DNA of 57,939 nt from contig JAPORY010000017.1 of NCBI GenBank assembly GCA_026709985.1, positions 1 through 57,939 on the forward strand. The letters run 5' to 3'. This DNA comes from Aestuariivita sp. GTDB lineage: Bacteria > Pseudomonadota > Alphaproteobacteria > Rhodobacterales > Rhodobacteraceae. The position numbers were made by a program, and so were the translations under genes. Shown here piece by piece: positions 39,803-49,341 of this stretch; position 1 is the first letter of the stretch, and each line of letters begins with the position of its first letter. Below the pieces are notes generated by a model. The model was given only the letters and a program-made list of their open reading frames with translations, was not told the DNA's origin and searched no databases.

Positions 39803-40003
39803 ATGTCGCGAGTCTACGAAGATCGAATGAGTCCAAGACAGGACGAGTTTTTCGAGGCGCTCATTGCGGCGCATGATGGTTTGTCCGAAAGTGAGAGCCA
39901 TGCGCTGAATGCGCGAATTATTCTTTTGCTAGCGAACGTGGTTCAAGACATTGATCAAATTAAGGAAGTTCTCAAGGTAGCTCGTTCCTATTCGGCAAGC
40001 TGA
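39803..40003 (+). CDS. DUF2783 small protein
   Basis: A 66-residue helical, acidic protein (DEFFEALIAAHDGLSESESHALNARIILLLANVVQD) of the DUF2783 family, which is found next to flavin monooxygenases. Its role is unknown, perhaps as a subunit or stabiliser. AAGGGAA precedes ATG 39803. It is cotranscribed with the monooxygenase. Confidence 0.82.
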   Translation: MSRVYEDRMSPRQDEFFEALIAAHDGLSESESHALNARIILLLANVVQDIDQIKEVLKVARSYSAS

Positions 40004-40101
40004 AGCCACATCTTGCCTGCGATTTCAAATAGGAATTAGTTTACGATAATTGAACGCCGCTGACCTTGGCGGCTATGCCGCATGAAGAATAATGTTCGAG
40101 T

Positions 40102-40512
40102 TCAGTCTCTATTGTCCAAAGGCGCGTGAGCCCAAGCTTCCACCTCGACCAAGAACTCTGGACGGGTAAAGCCAAAGACGACCAGCAAGGTGGATGTTGG
40201 AAGCGAGTCTTCGCTAGCGGCACGCAAGAAATCATCGCGTGCCCGCATATATCCCGCCATATGTTTGCGATCGGTGACGTATCCTGTCAGATGAAATACA
40301 TTTTGGGGCACCATATTCGCTTCCGAGAGGACAGCTTTGATATTGCCAAAGCAAATCTGCGCTTGTTGGAATGCATCGGACGGAACGACGTTTGTCGTGT
40401 TTATTCCAAGTTGACCTGAAACCCTGACGATGCGCCCCTCTGACGACAGTTCTATGCCGTGAGAGTAGCGTGCGAAAGGCTTTGGGATATCCATCGGTCG
40501 CAAAGCTTTCAT
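40102..40512 (-). CDS. RidA-family protein lacking the imine-deaminase arginine
   Basis: A 136-residue member of the RidA/YjgF family: VRVSGQLGI, DAFQQAQICFGNIKAVL and the C-terminal VEVEAWAHA strand. At the site where active RidA has the substrate-clamping Arg (E. coli Arg105, context PAR) this protein reads PTSTLL, so it probably lacks the 2-aminoacrylate deaminase activity and belongs to another Rid subgroup. Such subgroups often sit in catabolic clusters, which fits the convergent monooxygenase/DUF2783 unit next door. Confidence 0.82.
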   Translation of the reverse strand: MKALRPMDIPKPFARYSHGIELSSEGRIVRVSGQLGINTTNVVPSDAFQQAQICFGNIKAVLSEANMVPQNVFHLTGYVTDRKHMAGYMRARDDFLRAASEDSLPTSTLLVVFGFTRPEFLVEVEAWAHAPLDNRD

Positions 40513-41091
40513 GATCTGCTACCTCCGTTGCGGGTTGTTCAAACACGAGCGACTGAGAACGATAGCAATTCGTGTTTGTCGCCAATCTCGAAAATCGGCA
40601 TAGTTGCTCTTTGATCCTATCCGTATAAACGGATTGCATACCAGCATTTCTAGTTTTATATAGGGTTTTATTTCAAAGGTGGCGGAGATGTTTCCCGACT
40701 TTGGCCAGTTTGTGGCGATGCTGTCAGATTTCTCCGCCGTAATCGCGGACGGGGGTGTTCGATGAAGAGCGGGAGCGCACGTGAGATCGCTGTAAAGCGC
40801 ATGTTGCATACCGAATCGCATGCGAAGAGATTTGGCACAAAATCGAAAACGATTTAAGTGTGTTTTTTGATAGGTCGGGGCTCTGCAGGGAGGGGGAGTC
40901 AGTAAAATGCTTGTCTTGGTCGTTGTTCGAGATGCATATGATAAGGCTTTTGAAGGTTAGTTCCTGTCTGTCAAACCCAGAATGCGATTCTCTTAATGCC
41001 CACGATTTCACGGGAGTCCTTAGTTTTTACGTTACGATTTGCGTTCTCGCGATGAATTTGATATGAACTTAGTTTTTGGGAGATCGTAACA
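40513..41091. other. Divergent spacer RidA-like / solute-binding protein
   Basis: About 580 bases without a recognised gene; presumably the promoters of both divergent genes. Confidence 0.4.
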
Positions 41092-42756
41092 ATGAAGTTT
41101 CTTTCACGGAGTGGTAAGCCGCTCCCAAAAGCGATCGTCGACAGCGCTAGCAAGGTCGGAAATAATCTTGTTGATCGACGTGAGTTTCTAGCGATGGCCT
41201 CAGCCTACGGGGCGTCATCGGCTACTGCGTATGCAATGCTCGGTTTGATTGCGCCAAAACCGGTGCAAGCGGCGGGTCACAAAATGGGCGGTACGGTGCG
41301 CATTCAACAAGAAGTTCGTGCACTCAAAGATACCCGAACCTACGACTGGTCGCAAATCGCCAATTACAGTCGTGGCTGGCTTGAATATCTCGTTGAATAT
41401 CGTCGCGATGGCACCTTCGGTCCCTACCTCCTTGAGAGTTGGGAAATTAACGACGACGCAACAGTCTATACCCTAAATGTTCGTAAGGGCGTAAAATGGA
41501 ACAATGGCGACGATTTCACAGCCGCAGATGTAGCCCGTAATATCGAAAGATGGTGCGATAAAACGGTCGAAGGAAATTCAATGGCGGGGCGCATGGCAAC
41601 GCTCCTGAATGCAACGACTGAGAAGGTTGCCGATGGTGTCATTGAAATTGTCGACGATCACACGGTTCGATTGAATCTTCCCAAACCGGATATCTCAATC
41701 ATTGCAAATATGGCGGACTATCCGGCAGCGGTTGTCCATTCCTCCTATACGCCCGACAGTATGTTATCCAATCCGATCGGTACGGGGCCCTATCTTCCCG
41801 AAAGTCTCGAAGTCGGGGTCAAGGGGGTCCTAACGCGAAACGAAAACCACACATGGTGGAATGCTGGTAATGGCGCTTGGCTGGACAGAGTAGAGTTCAT
41901 CGATTTCGGAACCGATCCCTCAGCTTGGGTCGCTGCGGCAGAAGCAGATGAAGTTGACATGCTATACTCAACGGATGGTGATTTTATTGACATTATGGGC
42001 GCCCAAGATGGCTGGTCCCAGCACGAAATAGTAACGGCAGCGACCATTGTTATCCGACCGAATCAACTCGCGGAGGTCAACGGCACTCGGCCATACGCGG
42101 ATGCTCGCGTCCGCAAAGCGATCCAAATGGCAGTCGATAACGCGATCTTGCTAGAGCTTGGGTACGGCGGACGTGGGATAACAGCAGAAAATCATCACGT
42201 TGGCCCCATGCATCCCGAATACGCGGAACTGCCACCACAGAAATATGATCCGGCGGCCGCAAAAGCACTGCTCGAAGAAGCGGGTATGGCCGATTTTGAG
42301 TTTGAAGTGATTTCCATTGATGATGCGTGGCGTAAAGATACAACCGATGCCTTTGCGGCACAGTTGCGCGACGCGGGATTCAATGTCAGTCGAACGGTTC
42401 TGCCCGGTTCGACTTACTGGAATGATTGGGCTAAATATCCTTTTAGTTCCACTAATTGGAATCATCGTCCGCTCGGCGTTCAGATTTGGGCTCTGGCTTA
42501 TCGCGGCGGTGAAGCCTGGAATGAGTTTGGGTACTCAAACCCAGAGTTCGATAAAATCCTAGAAAAGGCTCTAGCAGCTGCTGACCTTGATAAACGTCGC
42601 GAGCTCATGGCCGTGGGGCAAAAGCTTCTTCAAGACGATGGGGTTACTGTTCAGCCCTATTGGCGCTCGCTCTATAATCACACCAAAACCAATCTCATTG
42701 GCGGGGAGCATCATATCAGCTTCGAGATTAACGCCGCCAAGCTGGCATGGACTTGA
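41092..42756 (+). CDS. ABC transporter solute-binding protein, peptide/opine family (SBP_bac_5), Tat-exported
   Basis: A 554-residue family 5 extracellular solute-binding protein. The N-terminus has a twin-arginine signal (DRREFLAM, residues 28-35) followed by a hydrophobic stretch and a cleavage-like KPVQAAG, so it should be exported folded. The body has the family blocks [38 protein letters not shown] and [12 protein letters not shown], and a C-terminal peptide-binding domain. No permease or ATPase genes flank it, so it is an orphan receptor or its transporter lies elsewhere. GGGAGATCG precedes the ATG, and a strong hairpin follows the stop. Confidence 0.9.
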   Translation: MKFLSRSGKPLPKAIVDSASKVGNNLVDRREFLAMASAYGASSATAYAMLGLIAPKPVQAAGHKMGGTVRIQQEVRALKDTRTYDWSQIANYSRGWLEYLVEYRRDGTFGPYLLESWEINDDATVYTLNVRKGVKWNNGDDFTAADVARNIERWCDKTVEGNSMAGRMATLLNATTEKVADGVIEIVDDHTVRLNLPKPDISIIANMADYPAAVVHSSYTPDSMLSNPIGTGPYLPESLEVGVKGVLTRNENHTWWNAGNGAWLDRVEFIDFGTDPSAWVAAAEADEVDMLYSTDGDFIDIMGAQDGWSQHEIVTAATIVIRPNQLAEVNGTRPYADARVRKAIQMAVDNAILLELGYGGRGITAENHHVGPMHPEYAELPPQKYDPAAAKALLEEAGMADFEFEVISIDDAWRKDTTDAFAAQLRDAGFNVSRTVLPGSTYWNDWAKYPFSSTNWNHRPLGVQIWALAYRGGEAWNEFGYSNPEFDKILEKALAAADLDKRRELMAVGQKLLQDDGVTVQPYWRSLYNHTKTNLIGGEHHISFEINAAKLAWT

Positions 42757-42763
42757 TCTGAAC

Positions 42764-42801
42764 TTGAATAGGAGCCACTCTTGTTGCTGGTTCCTATTCA
42801 A
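42764..42801 (+). terminator. Strong stem-loop after the solute-binding protein gene
   Basis: TTGAATAGGAGCCA (42764-42777) pairs with TGGTTCCTATTCAA (42788-42801), a 14-bp stem with one G-T pair and a 10-base loop, starting 7 bases after the stop. No T-run follows, so it may act as an RNA-stabilising or attenuating hairpin rather than a classic terminator. A stabilising role is common after abundant binding-protein messages. Confidence 0.6.
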
Positions 42802-42823
42802 CACTCTTGTGTAGTCCCGCCTG

Positions 42824-43315
42824 ATGTTTGAGTTGCTGATTTTAGGCAGCCAAGCCCTCTCGATTTTTTTGATTGCGGCTTGGCTAACCTCTGGGGTCTA
42901 CGACAATATTCGTTATCCCGCGAATAACGAACACTATACCGCCCAAGTTGTTTCGATGGAATTACTTCGTGACGCATTCCCACAGGAGTTTGCGCGTGTT
43001 GGAGATCGGGCAATTCACAGTCGCACCAAGCAGAAGCGCCTGTTTTGGTTCGTTGTTTTTGCGGAAGTGATTACGGTTATTTTGCTCTGGGCAGGGTGTG
43101 GCACTTTACTTCTTGCGATCTTCGAGAACGCTGAGATCGAATTAGCCCGCAGTATTGCTCTATTGGGTGCGATGGCTTTTACGTCGATTTGGGCCGGGTT
43201 TCTAATTGCGGGGAATTATTTCTGCTACTGGTATTGTCACGAGGGGATTCAAAATACTCATTATCAGATGACTCTCTGGGGAATGACCAATGTTATCTTT
43301 CTTGTGCTCGCCTGA
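42824..43315 (+). CDS. DUF2165 family small integral membrane protein
   Basis: A 163-residue protein with four hydrophobic helices (approximately residues 3-25, 68-90, 103-128 and 143-163), matching the DUF2165 family of predicted small inner-membrane proteins. No function is known. It follows the solute-binding protein gene on the same strand, after the hairpin. It does not resemble an ABC permease. Confidence 0.8.
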   Translation: MFELLILGSQALSIFLIAAWLTSGVYDNIRYPANNEHYTAQVVSMELLRDAFPQEFARVGDRAIHSRTKQKRLFWFVVFAEVITVILLWAGCGTLLLAIFENAEIELARSIALLGAMAFTSIWAGFLIAGNYFCYWYCHEGIQNTHYQMTLWGMTNVIFLVLA

Positions 43316-43318
43316 ACC

Positions 43319-43720
43319 TTGGAGATCGTGTGGCGCGCGCTCATCAAAAATCGGCGAAATAAAGTTCGGAGAAAGTTGTCGAAGAGAATTGACGCAGGTT
43401 TAAACTACTTGCGTTGCGAAGCACTGTGTCGGCATCCCCGTCCCGACTTCGACTGCTTTGGCCTTAAGCGTCTTATTGATTTCAAATGCAACGGCAGGCC
43501 TCTTGAGATTTTGAACGGCTGCGTCGACTTTGTTTGCAATTTATACCGAAGTTATCCACGTCAAGAAACGCGTCATCTCGTTCGAATTCAGTCTCTTGAG
43601 GCACCCCAGGCTCGGCAATTAATCAGCAGCGATACAGGGCGATTTATCGTTCTTGAGCCTTATGTTCTAGCGCTAGACGGATCTGAGAAATTGCTGGACC
43701 CAAGGCCCCCAGCAGTATGA
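43319..43720 (+). CDS. Hypothetical frame, uncertain
   Basis: An open frame of 133 codons starting with TTG directly after the DUF2165 gene. The protein is basic and cysteine-containing with no family resemblance that I can see and no good ribosome-binding site. It may be spurious. Confidence 0.2.
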   Translation: MEIVWRALIKNRRNKVRRKLSKRIDAGLNYLRCEALCRHPRPDFDCFGLKRLIDFKCNGRPLEILNGCVDFVCNLYRSYPRQETRHLVRIQSLEAPQARQLISSDTGRFIVLEPYVLALDGSEKLLDPRPPAV

Positions 43721-43859
43721 AAAGCCGATTCAAAGCTGCCCTATCCACAACCCCGCGATTTTTCTCTGAGTGAGAAATTCGTAAGCGGGGAATAATTCCG
43801 TGCGTTGAGATTGTTCGGCGCTGGTCGTTATCTCGCCGATCAACATTAAGGTTCTTGAA

Positions 43860-45239
43860 TTAGGACCTATCTTGATAAGCAGTGTCATAAAAGCGACGCA
43901 AATCTTCAAGCCAAGTTGGATTGACCTTTTCTTCTTGTTGCAACTCTTCAAGTTCAATTCGTGCTTGGCGAAGGGTCCTCCAGGCAACGTCCTCTGTCGC
44001 TGAATCTATTAACTTGCTGCGCAAGTAACCTTTATACCCGCTCAATTCCTTCTCCGACATGGCTTGTGGGCAATAAAACGCAATGAGACGCCGCCCAAGT
44101 TGTCGCAGACGGCGGTCTGATAGTTCTGCAATAATCTGACGACGACGGATCCAATCACTCTGGTGAAAGTCTGTCAATTGTTCGATATCGCTCGACGAGT
44201 AGAACCCGTCGAAAATTTTTTGCTCCACCGGTTTGTCACTAGCGGGTGCTCCAGAGTCGAATCTTTCTGCCATAACCGTACTCACTCTCCGACAAAAATG
44301 TGGTGAACTCGCAATTGTCTCGGCCCGCCTTAACTGTTCCTTATTTGGATCGGAAATTGAAAGCACGACTGGCGCCTTATTGATAAAGACAGAACGAATG
44401 ATCGGAGCTTCACGAGCCATTGCATCAGATATTTGCGATTCAGAGGCGTTCAGGAATTTCGCGGGGTCGACGGCATCAATGTCAAACACGGCAAACTGCG
44501 AAGAATTTTGAAGGGATTTTCCACAAAGACAACCGGTGTAAGCTGCCAAGTCGCCGGATTGCGTTCGCGCAACGCTGCTGAAAGGTTGATACCCCTCCAG
44601 CTTAGATCGAACCCGATTTTTATTTGAGTTAGTGAGCAACTCACACCAAAGTATAGGAGCGCGTTGCGCAATCTTTTGGGCGATGTGAACAGTTGCCTCA
44701 ACGTCGCCGAGGGCATCATGGGCGTTATGCGCCGAGAATCCATTCGATGCGGCAAGACGGCTGAGGCTAAGGATAGGGCGCTGCTCTTCGTCTCTCACCC
44801 ATGAAAGGATTTCGGGATGAGTTGCGTAAACTCCCTGCACGGCGTTGTATAGGTCGAAGCGTTGATTGCCATAATATTGGGTGGCAAAGACCACAGGCAA
44901 CAAATTTTGAAAAAAAGTCTGTCGTAAGAATTCTTCATCAAACCTGATACTGTTGTAACCAGTCCAAATTGCGGGGGCCCATTTTTCGGTGAGTGCCGCT
45001 ATTTTTTGCGCGAATTCGAACCAAGACGGCAAGTCAGGGTTTTGAAAGCCACTTGGAGATACATTGGTTATCAGGAGGGCTTGTGGAGAGGGTACAATAT
45101 GGGGTGCTAACTGACACCGAATGTTGACACGATCAATCTCTACAAGATTCTGATCCGTGTGTATGGCCGCAAATTGCAGCGGCTGGTCGAACGCTGGCGA
45201 TATTCCGGTGGTTTCGAGATCATAAAAGACAAAATTCAT
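43860..45239 (-). CDS. sbcB: Exodeoxyribonuclease I
   Basis: A 3'-5' single-strand DNA exonuclease of about 459 residues. The DEDDh nuclease domain opens with FVFYDLETTG (Asp7, Glu9) and includes GYNSIRFDEEFLRQ and the AHDALGDVEAT block. The SH3-like and C-terminal helical regions of ExoI follow. ATG 45239 is chosen because it matches the family start; the frame is open to 45278. SbcB acts in recombination and mismatch repair. It is best known from gammaproteobacteria and here is divergent from a RecD-like helicase gene. Confidence 0.93.
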   Translation of the reverse strand: MNFVFYDLETTGISPAFDQPLQFAAIHTDQNLVEIDRVNIRCQLAPHIVPSPQALLITNVSPSGFQNPDLPSWFEFAQKIAALTEKWAPAIWTGYNSIRFDEEFLRQTFFQNLLPVVFATQYYGNQRFDLYNAVQGVYATHPEILSWVRDEEQRPILSLSRLAASNGFSAHNAHDALGDVEATVHIAQKIAQRAPILWCELLTNSNKNRVRSKLEGYQPFSSVARTQSGDLAAYTGCLCGKSLQNSSQFAVFDIDAVDPAKFLNASESQISDAMAREAPIIRSVFINKAPVVLSISDPNKEQLRRAETIASSPHFCRRVSTVMAERFDSGAPASDKPVEQKIFDGFYSSSDIEQLTDFHQSDWIRRRQIIAELSDRRLRQLGRRLIAFYCPQAMSEKELSGYKGYLRSKLIDSATEDVAWRTLRQARIELEELQQEEKVNPTWLEDLRRFYDTAYQDRS

Positions 45240-45471
45240 CGTGAGATTTTGGGCATAAGAAGTATAGGAAACATCCAATTGTGGGGCGAATTACGCTTAC
45301 GTCGTAAATCAAGCTCGATCGTATCACACCTAAGCTTGCGGAGAAATCTGGGCAATTTTGGGTCCAACGCTAAGGCGTATTTCCGTGAAGCGCAAGAATG
45401 TTGTATTTGTTCTTTTTTTCCCCGTGTGATCAAGTGACTCGCGACCTCTTTGAGATGGCACCAAGGAAATG

Positions 45472-47679
45472 ATGAACAGCGATTCAAGCACAGATGAAGT
45501 CCTAGCTGGGCTAGTAGAACGAATTACCTTCCACAATGAAGATAACGGGTTCTGTGTCCTGCGGGTCAAGGCTCGAGGTCGTCGGGAACTGATAACAATC
45601 GTCGGTCACACGGCGATGATTTCCGCTGGTGAGTGGGTGACAGCCTCTGGGTTCTGGCAAAATGATCGAAACCACGGGTTTCAATTTAAAGCACATTTTT
45701 TGCAGACATCATCGCCAGCTACGACCGAGGGTATCCAAAAATATCTCGGTTCTGGAATGATACCTGGCATTGGTCCTGTGTATGCCAAATGTCTTGTCGA
45801 TGCCTTCGGAATGGAGGTTTTTGATGTTATCGAAACTATGCCTGAGCGCTTAAGAGAGGTCGAAGGAATCGGCCCAAAGCGGGCGGAAAAAATCATAGAG
45901 AGTTGGCAAGATCAGAAAGTCATCCGAGAAATCATGATTTTTATGCATCAGCATGGAGTTGGAACGGCCCTTTCGGCGCGGATTTTCAAGACTTACGGCA
46001 CTGACGCTGTCCAAGTTATGAGTGAGAATCCCTACAGATTAGCGAAGGATATACGCGGAATAGGATTTCGGACCGCCGATACAATTGCGGAGAAACTTGG
46101 AATTGAAAAAAATGCGATGATTCGGATTAGTTCAGGCATATCGTATGCCCTTTCTGAAGCGACCAACGACGGTCACTGCGGGCTTCCGTCGAACAAACTG
46201 ATCGAATTGGCCGAAACTCTTTTGGAGGTGTCTCGAGAATATGTTGAGGCAGGATTAACTCAGCAGTTAAATGAGCGGGAGGTGATTGCAGATAACGTTG
46301 GAGGAACGAAGTGCATTTTTCTGTCAAGACTGCATTTCGCTGAGAGAGCCATTGCGCAAGATATTAAGCGCATTCGTGCCGGTCAGTTGCCGTGGCGACA
46401 GATTGACTCAGAAAAGGCTATACCGTGGATTGAGAAAAAAACCGAACTCAAGTTAGCGACAAGTCAGAAGGCGGCTATACGCCTAGCCCTCAAGTCCAAA
46501 GTCGTGGTCATAACCGGTGGTCCCGGCGTCGGGAAAACCACGATCGTCAATGCGATCTTGAGGATTCTAAATGCCAAGTCAATGAAGCTAAAGCTCTGTG
46601 CGCCGACTGGTCGTGCGGCAAAGCGTATGTATGAAGCGACTGGTAAAGAGGCAAAGACCATTCATCGGCTGTTAGAATTCGACCCATCATCCTTTGGCTT
46701 CAAACGAAATTCACGCAACCCTTTGCGTTGTGACCTGCTGGTTGTTGATGAAGCCTCAATGGTCGACGTGCGACTCATGCAGTCCCTGCTTGACGCGATT
46801 CCGAGTTCCGCCGCGCTGTTGATTGTTGGTGATATTGATCAATTGCCATCGGTCGGACCAGGTCAAGTGTTGGCGGATATTATCGATTCAAAAGCCGTTC
46901 CTGTGGTTCGATTAACTGAGGTGTTTCGCCAAGCGGCACAGAGTCAGATAATTACGACAGCACACGCGATAAATGCTGGCCGACTTCCAAATCTAAAGGC
47001 CCCCGAGAAGTTAGCCGACTTCTATTTTGTACCGGCTGAGGAGCCAGACCGAGCGGTCACGAAAATAATTGAACTTGTAACTCACCGAATTCCGTCCCGC
47101 TTTTCTTTAAATCCGATCAATGACATTCAAATTTTGTGCCCAATGAATCGCGGTGGCATTGGAGCTCAATCCCTTAATGTGGATCTTCAGGCGGTATTGA
47201 ATCCAAAACCGGCAGCAACAATCCGAAGGTTCGGAACGACCTTTGCTGCTGGCGATCGAGTGATGCAGATTCAGAACGATTATGAAAAGGACGTATACAA
47301 CGGTGATATTGGAATGATTGAGCGCGTTGATCCAGAACAGGGAGAGTTAAGTGTGGATTTTGACGGGCGGAGCGTTGTTTTCGGGCTCGCGGAACTTGAC
47401 ACGCTTGTGCTTGCTTACGCAACGACCATCCATAAGAGCCAAGGGTCTGAGTACCCTGCGGTGGTTATCCCCGTCATGACTCAACATTATCCGATGTTGC
47501 AAAGAAATCTGATTTACACAGGCGTAACGCGAGGAAAAAAGCTTGTCATCGTGGTCGGGCAGAAAAAAGCCTTAGCGATAGCGATTAGACGCGCAACGGG
47601 CAGTCGCCGCTGGTCGAAACTGAATGAATGGCTTGCAGACAGTTCGGTGCCCTCTACAACTGACCCAATCCGTCGTTGA
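45472..47679 (+). CDS. RecD2-like SF1B DNA helicase
   Basis: A 735-residue helicase. The N-terminal part has the OB-like and helix-hairpin-helix repeats of RecD2 (GMIPGIGPVYAKCLVDAFG, EVEGIGPKRAEKIIESW, IRGIGFRTADTIAEKLGI). The motor domains carry Walker A GGPGVGKTT (349-357), motif II DEASMVD, the GDIDQLPSVGPG block and the C-terminal TIHKSQGSEYPAVVIP motif. RecD2 proteins unwind DNA 5'-3' outside RecBCD and aid replication-fork repair. AAGGAA precedes two tandem ATGs; spacing favours the second, at 45472. It lies divergent from sbcB. Confidence 0.92.
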   Translation: MNSDSSTDEVLAGLVERITFHNEDNGFCVLRVKARGRRELITIVGHTAMISAGEWVTASGFWQNDRNHGFQFKAHFLQTSSPATTEGIQKYLGSGMIPGIGPVYAKCLVDAFGMEVFDVIETMPERLREVEGIGPKRAEKIIESWQDQKVIREIMIFMHQHGVGTALSARIFKTYGTDAVQVMSENPYRLAKDIRGIGFRTADTIAEKLGIEKNAMIRISSGISYALSEATNDGHCGLPSNKLIELAETLLEVSREYVEAGLTQQLNEREVIADNVGGTKCIFLSRLHFAERAIAQDIKRIRAGQLPWRQIDSEKAIPWIEKKTELKLATSQKAAIRLALKSKVVVITGGPGVGKTTIVNAILRILNAKSMKLKLCAPTGRAAKRMYEATGKEAKTIHRLLEFDPSSFGFKRNSRNPLRCDLLVVDEASMVDVRLMQSLLDAIPSSAALLIVGDIDQLPSVGPGQVLADIIDSKAVPVVRLTEVFRQAAQSQIITTAHAINAGRLPNLKAPEKLADFYFVPAEEPDRAVTKIIELVTHRIPSRFSLNPINDIQILCPMNRGGIGAQSLNVDLQAVLNPKPAATIRRFGTTFAAGDRVMQIQNDYEKDVYNGDIGMIERVDPEQGELSVDFDGRSVVFGLAELDTLVLAYATTIHKSQGSEYPAVVIPVMTQHYPMLQRNLIYTGVTRGKKLVIVVGQKKALAIAIRRATGSRRWSKLNEWLADSSVPSTTDPIRR

Positions 47680-47846
47680 TACGGGGCAAAAGGGTTCTTG
47701 CTTTTCGCAGGTTTATTTGCATCAAAGAGCATGACGTAACCAACGGCGATAGGCACGGTGAAGTGTTGCAAACCCACCGTGGTTTTTTTTAGGAATGAAC
47801 CATTTGATCTCCGCTTTGATCTGAGCGTGACTATATGTCCTGTCGG

Positions 47847-48896
47847 TCAAAAGAGGGCGGCGAAAGCGTCAAGTTGCGATGACGATAGAGACCAGTCGCA
47901 GACGAGGCGTGCGGTAATTAATTCGTTTTTAGGACCCTCTATAGTTCCGTCCCACAGGTGATAAACAGCACCTTTTTCAAATAACCGCTGATGCAATTTC
48001 CGTGACGCCCTAAAGAAAATCATATTAGCTTCCGGCTCGCTCACGAGCTCAATCTGCCTTTCTTGCAAGGCTTTGGCGAGACGAGTGGCATTCCGGTTTG
48101 CCTGACGGGCTGACTCGAGCCATAGGTTGTCCTTCAGATATGTGCTGAGCTGCGCCGAGAGGTAGCGATGTTTAGAGATCAGATGAGCACCCCGTTTGCG
48201 TCGAAGCTCAAATTCCCAAGCAAATTCGGGCTCAAACAAAACCACCGCTTCTAGTTGTAGGCAGCCGTTCTTCGTACCACCAAAGCTTACGGCATTAATA
48301 CCCGCCTTCCACGTAGCTTCGGCTGGAGAGCATCCAAGTCTTACGACCGCATTTGCGAGTCGTGCGCCATCCATATGAACAAGCAGACCAAAATCCGTTG
48401 CGACGCGGGTGATTTCGTGTAATTCCTTTAGCGAGTAGACGTTACCCTTTTCGGTGATTTGCGTTATTGAAATAGGGCCTCTTTGCGGGCCGTGGACGCC
48501 GCGTGATTCCTCTTGACTGATTGTTGATCGCAAGGCGGCCGCTTCAATCTTGTCGCCGCCTGGCACGATCGTCAACTTGTTACCCCCGAAAAACTCAGGC
48601 GCATTGCATTCATCTTGATGAATATGTGCTTGCGGAGAGCAAAATACTGTTTGCCATGGTTGGCTAAGCGTTGCCAAAGCGAGTGCGTTAGCGGCGCTCC
48701 CCGTGCTTACAAGGTAGACAGCGGCTTGCGGTGCTTCAAAGACCTCCTTTAGTGTTTCTAAGGCCTGCTGCATTTTGCGATCAGCACCATAAGCCATCGC
48801 GTAGCCATCATTTGCTCGTACGATGGCAGATAGAATTTCGGGGTGGACAGGCCCAGAATTGTCAGAGGCAAAAAACACGCTATTGGGGATCCTCAA
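47847..48896 (-). CDS. ltaE: Threonine aldolase family PLP enzyme
   Basis: A 349-residue fold type I PLP enzyme of the low-specificity L-threonine aldolase family. The Schiff-base lysine is Lys209 in SFGGTKNG, HMDGARLANA supplies the cofactor-binding Asp, and STGSAANALAL is the phosphate region. It cleaves beta-hydroxy amino acids to glycine and an aldehyde. Its ATG overlaps the ycgN-like gene end by 17 bases, making a ribF-ycgN-ltaE operon. Confidence 0.92.
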   Translation of the reverse strand: MRIPNSVFFASDNSGPVHPEILSAIVRANDGYAMAYGADRKMQQALETLKEVFEAPQAAVYLVSTGSAANALALATLSQPWQTVFCSPQAHIHQDECNAPEFFGGNKLTIVPGGDKIEAAALRSTISQEESRGVHGPQRGPISITQITEKGNVYSLKELHEITRVATDFGLLVHMDGARLANAVVRLGCSPAEATWKAGINAVSFGGTKNGCLQLEAVVLFEPEFAWEFELRRKRGAHLISKHRYLSAQLSTYLKDNLWLESARQANRNATRLAKALQERQIELVSEPEANMIFFRASRKLHQRLFEKGAVYHLWDGTIEGPKNELITARLVCDWSLSSSQLDAFAALF

Positions 48897-49341
48897 TGAT
48901 GTAATCGAACCATTGATCCGCTGGGGTATTGGCTTCGGAAACCGTTTGATATCGCATTGATACCCCTGCCGCGTGCACCGTTTCTTGCGATCCAGAAATC
49001 AATGGGTGCCAGTCGAACAACGGTTTTCCCGCATGTATCAGTCGATACGCGCAAGTCGAAGGTAACCAGTCAAGATGTTGGTCTAAACTATCAGCGGTCA
49101 ATACTATACATTCTGGCACAAAGTAGTGTCTTTCTTTGTATTTCGAACAACGGCAAGTAGCGTCATCAAGTAATTGACAGGCCACCCGCGTAAGAAAGAT
49201 TTCGGTTGTTTCTTCATCTTCAAGCTTGTTGAGGCAGCATTTTCCGCAGCCATCGCAGAGCGCTTCCCATTCTACTTGCGTCAATTCATCTAAGCGCTTG
49301 TGCTCCCAAAATCTCACGGCGGTATTCGTCCTTTTGCTCAT
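48880..49341 (-). CDS. ycgN: YcgN / UPF0260 cysteine-rich protein
   Basis: A 153-residue protein of the YcgN/YkgJ cysteine-cluster type: CDGCGKCC near residues 29-36 and further cysteines in TRVACQLLDDATCRCSKYKER, plus the LDWLPSTCAYRL block that identifies UPF0260. It is thought to bind iron or zinc; function is unknown. It overlaps ribF by four bases (ATGA) and ltaE by 17. Confidence 0.9.
   Translation of the reverse strand: MSKRTNTAVRFWEHKRLDELTQVEWEALCDGCGKCCLNKLEDEETTEIFLTRVACQLLDDATCRCSKYKERHYFVPECIVLTADSLDQHLDWLPSTCAYRLIHAGKPLFDWHPLISGSQETVHAAGVSMRYQTVSEANTPADQWFDYIIEDPQ

Noticed and set aside
47772-47791. T-run after AAACCCACCGTGG between the helicase and ltaE as a terminator
   Set aside because: The possible stem leaves almost no loop and includes a bulge, so it would not fold stably.
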